The position numbers were made by a program, and so were the translations under genes. Shown piece by piece: positions 57,651 through 64,000 of a stretch of 64,000 nucleotides of DNA. A model generated the notes under the pieces. It searched no databases and was not told the origin of the DNA. It saw nothing but the letters and a program-made list of their open reading frames with translations. This DNA comes from Methylomonas sp. 11b (GTDB lineage: Bacteria; Pseudomonadota; Gammaproteobacteria; Methylococcales; Methylomonadaceae), in contig NZ_KI911557.1 of NCBI RefSeq assembly GCF_000515215.1, positions 1,054,001-1,118,000 on the forward strand, given 5' to 3'. Position 1 is the first letter of the stretch. Each line of letters begins with the position of its first letter.

Positions 57651-58688
57651 TTAATTTTTAGAATTAAGTTGTCCGCACGCTGCCAATACGTCATCGCCTT
57701 TAGTGCCTCTTATTAAAGTCGGGATTCTAAATTCATCTAATACTGCTTTAAAGCTTTCGACCTCATGCAAATCAGGACTTTCGTAACGTGAGCCAGGGAA
57801 TGCGTTAAAAGGAATTAAGTTTATATAAGCACGTTTACCTGCCAGTAACCCTCCCAATTTTTTAGCATCATCCGCAGAGTCATTGAAACCTTTTATCAGA
57901 ATATATTCATAGGTAATAAATTGCTTTTTTTGCAAAGGTATCGCGTCAATATAGCTTAATACCTCAGCCAACGGATATTTTCTATTAATGGGAATAAGCT
58001 CATTCCTCTTTTCAGTGAACGGTGAATGTAGCGACAATGCCAAGTTCACCCCGGGAACTTCCTGGATCCATCTTTTAAGCCCAGGAATATAACCCGCCGT
58101 TGAAATTGTAATTTTTTGCACACCTATTGATGTGCCGTGTTGCGCTAAAAAAATTTCACAGGCTTTTTTAACAGCATCAAAATTATGTAAAGGCTCGCCC
58201 TGCCCCATAAAAACAATATTTAAAATCCGCTCTTCTCCAGGCCTATTGCTTGCCAACCAACGCCAAGCCTGGAGAAACTGGCCAACAATTTCACTGGTAG
58301 TCAAATTCCGTTTAAGTCCTTGTTCTCCGGTAAAACAAAAAGAGCAATTCATTGCGCAGCCAACCTGCGATGACAGGCAAATAGAATATTTATTGTTAAA
58401 CGGAATAAGGACAGTTTCGACTTTATGATTGTCTTTGAGCTTAAACAGAAACTTTACTGTTCGATCTTTTGACGACTCATGAACTAAATCGATTTCCGGC
58501 AGAGAAAAGTCGAATTGTTGTTCAAAAAAAGCCAATGAGGATTTTGAAATATTATCACGACATTGAATGCTTTCTTTTTTCTTATAATGCCAATTAAATA
58601 GAACTCCCGCTACCGATTGGTTTAAATTATTCTGATTTATAACCGTTTCTAAATCAGAATAACTTAAGTCGTAAAATGATTGTGTCAA
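57651..58688 (-). CDS. RlmN/Cfr-family radical SAM rRNA methyltransferase-like protein, AT-rich
   Basis: A 345-aa protein with CX3CX2C cysteines (C111, C115, C118 in GCAMNCSFCFTG), the RlmN-type GQGEPLHNF loop and the C-terminal catalytic cysteine C338 (AACGQL). This set fits adenine-2503 methylation of 23S rRNA and tRNA. The gene is clearly AT-richer than its neighbours and short for RlmN, close to the length of Cfr, although the loop is RlmN-like. The start is TTG with AGGAG 8 nt upstream. A second main RlmN elsewhere in the genome is likely. Confidence 0.85.
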   Translation of the reverse strand: MTQSFYDLSYSDLETVINQNNLNQSVAGVLFNWHYKKKESIQCRDNISKSSLAFFEQQFDFSLPEIDLVHESSKDRTVKFLFKLKDNHKVETVLIPFNNKYSICLSSQVGCAMNCSFCFTGEQGLKRNLTTSEIVGQFLQAWRWLASNRPGEERILNIVFMGQGEPLHNFDAVKKACEIFLAQHGTSIGVQKITISTAGYIPGLKRWIQEVPGVNLALSLHSPFTEKRNELIPINRKYPLAEVLSYIDAIPLQKKQFITYEYILIKGFNDSADDAKKLGGLLAGKRAYINLIPFNAFPGSRYESPDLHEVESFKAVLDEFRIPTLIRGTKGDDVLAACGQLNSKN

Positions 58689-58782
58689 AAACTTTCTCCT
58701 GGCAATTCCAATAGTCTGCCAATCCCCATTGGCTTAAAAAATTGGAGTTTATTTTTTCAAAAATATATAGGTCCGCAACGGC

Positions 58783-59484
58783 TTAGTACCAAAGCCGCAC
58801 ACCCACGACACCGCGCAAACTGTGCTGGTGCTCGCGGAGCGATGCTTCCTCGACATAGTCCATGCCCACGTAAGGCGCAAACTCGCGTTCGATCTCATAA
58901 CGCAAGCGAAAGCCGGCTTCAAATTCGGTCACGCCGGCTTTCACGCCGCGATTTTGTATGTCTTCCGCGGCGACATTCACTTCCACGCGTGGCTGGAGAA
59001 TCAGGCGCTGGGTCAACAGCAGTTCGTAACCCAGCGTCAAGCGTCCCAACACATTGCCTTTCTCGTTGATGAACATCGCGCTGTCCACTTCGATGAAATA
59101 CGGCGCCAGCCCTTGAAAGCCGATGACCGCATCGAAAGTACGTTCTGGTTCTATCGCCCGCCGGGCGCCGATTTGAAAATCCCAAAACGTGTCGATATTG
59201 CGACTGTACAGGATCTGTAAATCGGCGCGGCCGAAGATATTTTGATCGGCGGAATAATCGCCTTCCGATTTCAACCAAAGCTTGTTTTCGTCAGTGCCGG
59301 TCCAGTTCTGCACATCCCATTTGAACAGATGTAGCCCTTGATTGCCTTCGTATTCGAGCCTATCGGCCTTGAAATGATTAAAGACCATTGAGCTGTCGTG
59401 CGCCGTTGCGGCAGAACAATACAACACCAGCAGCAGACAGAACCAAACATTTATATGTCTATTAAACGAGACCTTGGAAGTCAT
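58783..59484 (-). CDS. copB: copper resistance protein CopB
   Basis: Outer-membrane copper-binding protein of 233 aa. A signal peptide is followed by a beta-barrel (VFNHFKADRLEYEGNQG, WLKSEGDYSADQNIFG, LGYELLLTQRLILQPRVEV, FRLRYEIEREFAPYVG) with a final aromatic residue (VRLWY). It lacks the long His/Met-rich N-terminal part of some CopB. ATG 59484 is used: the earlier in-frame start at 59598 would translate a palindromic repeat into PAKAGIQ. It is downstream of copA. Confidence 0.88.
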   Translation of the reverse strand: MTSKVSFNRHINVWFCLLLVLYCSAATAHDSSMVFNHFKADRLEYEGNQGLHLFKWDVQNWTGTDENKLWLKSEGDYSADQNIFGRADLQILYSRNIDTFWDFQIGARRAIEPERTFDAVIGFQGLAPYFIEVDSAMFINEKGNVLGRLTLGYELLLTQRLILQPRVEVNVAAEDIQNRGVKAGVTEFEAGFRLRYEIEREFAPYVGMDYVEEASLREHQHSLRGVVGVRLWY

Positions 59485-59512
59485 CGTTCCCGTGCAGAAG
59501 GAAGCCCAGTCG

Positions 59513-59552
59513 TCACGCTGGATTCCCGCTTTCGCGGGAATGACGGTCATGG
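59513..59552. repeat. extragenic palindromic repeat (PAKAGIQ-type)
   Basis: ATTCCCGC-TTTC-GCGGGAAT (59522-59541) is flanked by CGTCACGCTGG and GACGGTCATG. It is the common proteobacterial repeat whose translation gives VIPAKAGIQ. It lies in the copA-copB junction and explains the spurious upstream start of copB. Confidence 0.7.
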
Positions 59553-59584
59553 AGTACTTGCGGGTCATCTTGGAGAACCAGGCA

Positions 59585-61285
59585 TTACTGATGCTCATGT
59601 TTCGCCTTTTCTACGATTAATTTACGAAACATGCCGGTATCCATGTGATAGAGCAAATGACAATGAAAGGCCCACTCCCCTTCCGCATCGGCTGGTACAT
59701 CGACACTGACGGTCTGGCCGGGTTTGACGTTAATCACATGTTTTTTCGGGTTGTACATGCCGTTACCGTTGTCCAAATACTGCCAGAGGCCGTGGATATG
59801 GATAGGGTGGTTCATCATGGTTTCGTTGGCATAGGTAAAGCGAATCCGCTCGCCGAACTTGACCCGAATCGGCTCCGCATCGGCGTATTTGGTGTCGTCG
59901 AACGACCAAATGTAGCGTTGCATATTGCCGGTTAACCGCAACGTGATTTCCCGATCCGGCGACCCCATCAGCACGTGATTGGGTTGCGCGGCGATTAACT
60001 GGCTATAACTCAATGGTTTTGCTGTATTTCGGGTGTCCTCAGCTGGCATGACATGTCCGGTATGCGGGTTTGGCGCTGTCTCGACAGTTACATGCTCATG
60101 GCCGGCGTGTTGCGTCATGGTGGGTTCGGGTTTAGCCGAGAGTTCCGTATGCGCGTGGCTGACTTCCTCGCCGGCAGCCGGCTGAACCGATGTTTGATGA
60201 GCGGCGTGGCCGGCATGCTCACCGCCCATATCCGCCAGGGTCAGCAAAGTCATGGGGCGCATTGTCGGTAACGCGGCAGGCAAGTCTGCGCGCGGCGTCA
60301 ACGTCGCGTTGGCATAACCGCTGCGATCCATCCCTTCGGCAAAAATACTGTAAGCCTGTTCGGTTTGCGGCTGCACCAACACATCGTAGGTTTCCGCCAC
60401 CGCAATCCGAAATTCCGCCACATCGACCGGCTCGACCGGTTGCCCGTCGGCGGCGATCACCGTCATTTTCAGCCCCGGCAACCGCACATCAAAATGGGTC
60501 ATCGCTGAAGCGTTGATAAAGCGCAAACGCAGTTTTTCGCCGGGTTTGAATAGGTAAAGCGGTTTCGCTTCCGAAGTTTGACCGTTGATTAAAAATCGGT
60601 AATTGGCGCCAGTCACATCGGCTAGATCGGTGGGTTCCATGCGCATCTCGCCCCAGGCTAGCCGATCACTAACGGTTTCCCAAAACCCCAAGCGTTGAAT
60701 ATCGGCGAAGAAATCGCCTACTGTGCGCTGCTGAAAATTGTAATAGTCACTTTGTTTTTTTAAGCGCGCCATGGTCCGCACCGGGTCAGCACGCGGCCAA
60801 TCGGACAGCATGACCACATAATCGCGATCCACCTTTTGCAGCTCTTGCTGCGGGGCGATGATCAGCGCGCCAAACAAGCCCTGTTGCTCCTGCATCCCGG
60901 AATGGCCGTGATACCAGTAGGTGCCGCTTTGCTTGACTTTAAACTGATAGGTAAAGGTCTGGCCGGGCGCTATACCGTCGAAACTGATGCCCGGCACGCC
61001 GTCCATTTGATAAGGCAGAATGATACCGTGCCAGTGTATCGAAGTAGCTTCTTTGAGTAGATTAGTGACTTGCAAAGTCACCTCCTCACCCTCTCGCCAA
61101 TGCAAGGTAGGCGCCGGCAAAGCCTGGTCAACTAGCACGGCCTGCTGGGTTTCGCCAATCAGATTGATCGATTTTTCCGAGATCGACAAACGATAAACAT
61201 CGGCCTGGGTCCCGCTGGACACCAAGCTAGCCAGCAATAGCCAAGCCGCCGAATACCTAGCGCCGGAGAAATCCCAATAGTGCAT
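59585..61285 (-). CDS. copA: copper resistance multicopper oxidase CopA
   Basis: Periplasmic multicopper oxidase of 566 aa. All copper-site motifs are present: HWHG, YWYHGHSGMQ, MNHPIHIHGLW and HCHLLYHMDTGM. A Met/His-rich insert (roughly residues 345-420, with repeated HAGH and MxxH motifs) may collect copper. The N-terminus is a Sec-type signal (AAWLLLASLVSSGTQA) without the twin-arginine motif of many CopA proteins. It precedes copB. Confidence 0.94.
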   Translation of the reverse strand: MHYWDFSGARYSAAWLLLASLVSSGTQADVYRLSISEKSINLIGETQQAVLVDQALPAPTLHWREGEEVTLQVTNLLKEATSIHWHGIILPYQMDGVPGISFDGIAPGQTFTYQFKVKQSGTYWYHGHSGMQEQQGLFGALIIAPQQELQKVDRDYVVMLSDWPRADPVRTMARLKKQSDYYNFQQRTVGDFFADIQRLGFWETVSDRLAWGEMRMEPTDLADVTGANYRFLINGQTSEAKPLYLFKPGEKLRLRFINASAMTHFDVRLPGLKMTVIAADGQPVEPVDVAEFRIAVAETYDVLVQPQTEQAYSIFAEGMDRSGYANATLTPRADLPAALPTMRPMTLLTLADMGGEHAGHAAHQTSVQPAAGEEVSHAHTELSAKPEPTMTQHAGHEHVTVETAPNPHTGHVMPAEDTRNTAKPLSYSQLIAAQPNHVLMGSPDREITLRLTGNMQRYIWSFDDTKYADAEPIRVKFGERIRFTYANETMMNHPIHIHGLWQYLDNGNGMYNPKKHVINVKPGQTVSVDVPADAEGEWAFHCHLLYHMDTGMFRKLIVEKAKHEHQ

Positions 61286-61446
61286 AACACCTCTAAAGAC
61301 CGATTAGCAGGTGTTTACTCTAACATTTTTAAAGGGATCGATACTTTACTGAACGCCAACGCGGGTTTTGCTGGTGACTAATTAGCGCGGCCGCAGTATC
61401 GGTGTTCCTGCGTGCCGCAAGCTAGGTCAGGCTCTGGATTACGGCG

Positions 61447-61854
61447 TTAATCGTCCAGCACAAAGTCGCGCGAATCGCGCATACCTTCCAGAAAATTAAA
61501 CAGCCGTTGCGGGCTAATCAGACAGCCGGCCGCCGCTTTTCGGGGCATGATTTCCACCAGGACCCCCTGTGCGGTCAGCTTGTTCAAGACTTGATACATG
61601 AAAAAATCCAGCGTCTCCGCCACGCCTATCATGTTTTCCCATTCGCCGACCGCCGCCTCGTCAGCGTAGCGCCGGTAGGGCCAGACCGGCAAGGTTTCAT
61701 GGCCGTCCACCACCCGCAAAATCCATTGCCGGCTTTCTTTCAAGCCCCAGACTTCGTCCATTTCGACGATACGATACATAAAATATTCCAACAGATCTTC
61801 GTCGCTCATGGACTGAGCCGCATCATATTCTTCTTGGTAAGGTTCGTAGCGCAT
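61447..61854 (-). CDS. DUF2750-like protein
   Basis: A 135-aa acidic protein with LEYFMYRIVEMDEVWGLKE, LPVWPYRRYADEA and LFNFLEGMRDSRDFVLDD; the WPYRRYA element resembles DUF2750 proteins. Function unknown. ATG 61854 is used because the frame continues far upstream without a family match and its ribosome site is weak. It is divergent from the RRM gene. Confidence 0.6.
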   Translation of the reverse strand: MRYEPYQEEYDAAQSMSDEDLLEYFMYRIVEMDEVWGLKESRQWILRVVDGHETLPVWPYRRYADEAAVGEWENMIGVAETLDFFMYQVLNKLTAQGVLVEIMPRKAAAGCLISPQRLFNFLEGMRDSRDFVLDD

Positions 61855-62110
61855 AGTACCGATCCGGTGATGGAAAACCACATTGCAGCAATAATCGCAC
61901 CACGGTAATCCCGCCATCAGCGAGCCCGCCAAACTCGGCGAATTGTCGGTTTTACGCGCAAATAGAGCGTATTGCTGCGCGTTGACTAACCGATTGATTG
62001 TCGCATAACCGACAAAACCTAAATCGATTGCCGCACAGCGCGTATTTAGCAAAAAAGCCCAATCGGATAAGTTGTATAGTTGCGGCCCTTTAGCATAAAT
62101 AAGCAAACCC

Positions 62111-62374
62111 ATGAAATTACTGATACGCAATCTTCCCCGCACCACCACCGAAACCGAACTGCGGGCCATGTTCGCGGAACACGGCAGCGTGCAATCCTGT
62201 TCGCTGGTGATGGACAAAGACACCAATAGCTCCAAAGGCTTCGGCTTTGTAGAGATGCCCAAACCCGGTGAAGCCAAGGCCGCCATCAAAACCCTGAATG
62301 GTCTGGAAATGGACGGCAACCGGATTCGCGTGAAAAAGGCCGAAACCAATCCTGGTGAAGCCGCCGATGACTAA
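62111..62374 (+). CDS. RRM-type RNA-binding protein
   Basis: An 87-aa single RNA recognition motif with RNP2 LLIRNL and RNP1 KGFGFVEM and an acidic tail. Bacterial single-RRM proteins of this type resemble glycine-rich RNA-binding proteins and are often cold- or stress-induced. It overlaps or abuts the VF530-like gene. Confidence 0.9.
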   Translation: MKLLIRNLPRTTTETELRAMFAEHGSVQSCSLVMDKDTNSSKGFGFVEMPKPGEAKAAIKTLNGLEMDGNRIRVKKAETNPGEAADD

Positions 62375-62600
62375 ACCCGGCAAGCAAGATCCATTGCATG
62401 GCATCACGCTGGAAACACTGCTGACTCGTTTGGTGGAAAAATACGGCTGGGCGGAATTAGCCAGCCGCATCGACATCAACTGCTTTGCCAAAGACCCCAG
62501 CATCACCTCCAGTCTGAAGTTTTTGCGCAAGACGCCCTGGGCAAGACAAAAGGTTGAGGCGCTTTATTTGCAGAGTGCGTGGGCAGAAATCCAGGATTAG
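62367..62600 (+). CDS. VF530-like (DUF2132) small DNA-binding protein
   Basis: A 77-aa protein, [20 protein letters not shown] ... [24 protein letters not shown], which matches the VF530 family of small helical proteins thought to bind DNA. It starts at ATG 62367, overlapping the RRM stop by 8 nt; GTG 62355 is an alternative. Probably co-transcribed with the RRM gene. Confidence 0.85.
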   Translation: MTKPGKQDPLHGITLETLLTRLVEKYGWAELASRIDINCFAKDPSITSSLKFLRKTPWARQKVEALYLQSAWAEIQD

Positions 62601-62797
62601 CTTGCTATTGCCGATGCGGCCTTTTGTGGCCCACGCCCGCAGTCAATGGCTAATCCTAGCGAGTAACAATTTGCGCGAATTCGAAGATGTAAAGGGCTTG
62701 ATATCGGAAAATTGGCTGGCTTGATTTATTCAACTGAATATCGACGCCTCCATTTGGAAATATTCGTTTACCCTCCGACCAAGCTATTCAATCCGAT

Positions 62798-63331
62798 CTA
62801 GCCGGCCTCTTCCACGATCGATTTGATAGCCGACAAGCCCTGCTCAAACTGACCACCCACCATTTTGTCGCAATTCATGATCAGGCTCATGAGTTTGCCG
62901 ATAAAGTTATTTTTGCCGGACATACTCCAGACCACAACAGTATTTTCCCCAGCGGATTTGAAGGTAAACTCGGCGGTATTGCAGGCTTTAAACGGTTTAA
63001 GAAAAACCAGTTTGAAACGAATCAAGTCGTGCGGGCGACTCTCGACAATGGTCATACTGCCCTCGCCCACCTTGTTGTTGCCGGCCCAACTCATGTTGGC
63101 ACCGGCACCGGCTTGCGGCCCGGAAAAGCTGTTTTTGGCATTGGGGTCAAGTTTGGCCCAGGGCGACCAAGCCTGCCAGTTCTGCAAATCGTTAATTTGG
63201 GTAAAAACCGTTGCCGGCGGCGCCTCCATACTGATGGACCGGGAAACCTGGAACGTATCCGGCTGTCTGCTGGCCAAAGCCAGAATAATCAGAACAACAA
63301 TTGCAATGAGGATCAGGATAATGTCCAACAT
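62798..63331 (-). CDS. SRPBCC-family protein with N-terminal membrane anchor
   Basis: A 177-aa protein: one N-terminal hydrophobic segment (LDIILILIAIVVLIILALA) followed by a START/polyketide-cyclase-like (SRPBCC) domain with FQVSRSISMEAPPATVFTQI and LQNWQAWSPWAKLD. Members bind lipids or hydrophobic ligands; no specific role can be given. GGAGAG precedes the ATG. Confidence 0.85.
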   Translation of the reverse strand: MLDIILILIAIVVLIILALASRQPDTFQVSRSISMEAPPATVFTQINDLQNWQAWSPWAKLDPNAKNSFSGPQAGAGANMSWAGNNKVGEGSMTIVESRPHDLIRFKLVFLKPFKACNTAEFTFKSAGENTVVVWSMSGKNNFIGKLMSLIMNCDKMVGGQFEQGLSAIKSIVEEAG

Positions 63332-63359
63332 GGCGAAACTCTCCGGTTGTTAAAAAATA

Positions 63360-64000
63360 CTAATGCGAGCTATCGGTACGCCCGTCATCGCGAATAGCGC
63401 TCTGCAAGTCGATCATACTCTGCTGACTCACACGGATTACGCCCCGATACGGCCGGTCCAAATCCAGAATAATGAACACCATGACCACAATCAGCCAGAC
63501 CATGATGTACGTAACAAACGATGTGCGATGCCCGGCCAGACCGTTTGTATAGCCCACCAGAGCGCCACTCATTACAAAAGTGATGTACAACAAGCCCAGC
63601 ACCAACTCGGGTACATGCCGATTTACTTCGGCATCGCGTTTCCCAAAATTGTCGATCAAATCGTTCAAGGCGGGGATAAACAATCCGGTGGTCACCGGGC
63701 TGGGTGCCAGTTCATTCGCTTGCCGGGCGTAATCCCAAAGTTTCGCTTGCATACGTCCGGCCTCCGCAATCAGCGCCTCCCTCTGCCCACGCTGGGTTAG
63801 ATCGACATAGCCGGTTCTGACCCGCAAATCCAGATAATTGCGTATTACGCCGCTGACTTCTGCACTGACTGACTTCGGCAATAATTGCGCACGCAAATAA
63901 GCGGTACCAATGGCATTGGCTTCGTCGACCACCGCCTCACTCCGACTATCGTAGCGTTGTAAGGACAACGAGAAGGTAAAACCCAGCAACAATGCCAGAA
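63360..64000 (-). CDS. DUF4239/bestrophin-like membrane protein, truncated by the window edge
   Basis: The C-terminal 210 or so residues of a membrane protein. The frame is open to the right edge, and the codons before the first possible start (LA then LLLGFTFSL) continue the family sequence, so the true start lies outside. RYDSRSEAVVDEANAIGTAYLRAQLLP and two C-terminal membrane segments match the DUF4239 family. It ends 29 bp before the SRPBCC gene in the same direction. Confidence 0.75.
   Translation of the reverse strand, partial: LALLLGFTFSLSLQRYDSRSEAVVDEANAIGTAYLRAQLLPKSVSAEVSGVIRNYLDLRVRTGYVDLTQRGQREALIAEAGRMQAKLWDYARQANELAPSPVTTGLFIPALNDLIDNFGKRDAEVNRHVPELVLGLLYITFVMSGALVGYTNGLAGHRTSFVTYIMVWLIVVMVFIILDLDRPYRGVIRVSQQSMIDLQSAIRDDGRTDSSH

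Noticed and set aside
59485..59598. 38-codon N-terminal extension of CopB
   Set aside because: It is the translation of a palindromic repeat (PAKAGIQ) rather than protein-coding sequence.
61855..62349. N-terminal extension of the DUF2750-like gene
   Set aside because: The extension runs antisense through the RRM gene and has no family similarity.
1..64000. tRNA, rRNA, CRISPR arrays, prophage or complete insertion sequences
   Set aside because: None could be recognised by reading both strands; short RNAs could still be missed.

Overview
The window looks like a chromosomal piece of a gammaproteobacterium, most likely a type I methanotroph of the Methylomonas kind. This is inferred from moderate GC, a formate-tetrahydrofolate ligase (C1 assimilation), a long PEP carboxylase, tandem bacteriohemerythrins, a BglX-type GH3 enzyme and many methyl-accepting chemotaxis proteins. 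No rRNA, tRNA, CRISPR array, complete insertion sequence or prophage was seen, so the genus call is an inference.

Layout. 1-538 is non-coding and repeat-bearing. 539-4816 holds metabolism: ilvA, rpiA, fhs. 4957-16943 is a chemotaxis block. It contains a NIT-domain receptor, two hemerythrins, a leftward operon (receptor, CheY, STAS protein, CheA, receptor, CheW) and a rightward operon cheR-cheD-cheB. CheA carries two MshEN-like motifs in its middle and cheR appears to start at an ATT codon. 16957-23327 is leftward: a FucP/GluP-type sugar porter, a GH3 beta-glucosidase, two methyltransferases and an NhaR-type regulator divergent from ppc (23431-26352). 26604-32280 is a four-gene type I secretion-like operon whose ATPase has degenerate motifs. 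32345-34392 is housekeeping (slyD-like, greB, a 54-aa membrane protein, a gamma-glutamylcyclotransferase-like gene, dtd).

34573-46992 is a mixed region: a Cys/His-rich lipoprotein, two short membrane-anchored beta proteins, a CBS protein, a receptor-PilZ fusion, a GIY-YIG-like protein, a beta-helix protein, an OFA-type transporter with its tiny partner, and a TonB siderophore receptor followed by a PepSY reductase gene broken by one in-frame stop. 47678-54611 is a complete Nit1C cluster of eight genes, the family linked in Pseudomonas to growth on cyanide as nitrogen source. It is preceded by a leader that can fold into a compact three-helix structure burying the first ribosome binding site, and followed by a MocR-type regulator with a dyad around its -10 box. 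56368-58688 holds a kinase-fold protein, a CX5R phosphatase and an AT-rich RlmN-like radical SAM gene. 58783-61285 is copB-copA, and the remainder is small genes (DUF2750-like, RRM, VF530-like, SRPBCC) and a truncated DUF4239-type membrane protein at the right edge.

The most noteworthy points are the structured Nit1C leader, the CheA with MshEN-like motifs close to a PilZ receptor, the Cys/His-repeat lipoprotein, the degenerate secretion ATPase and the kinase/phosphatase pair. All family assignments come from reading the sequence; no database search was run.
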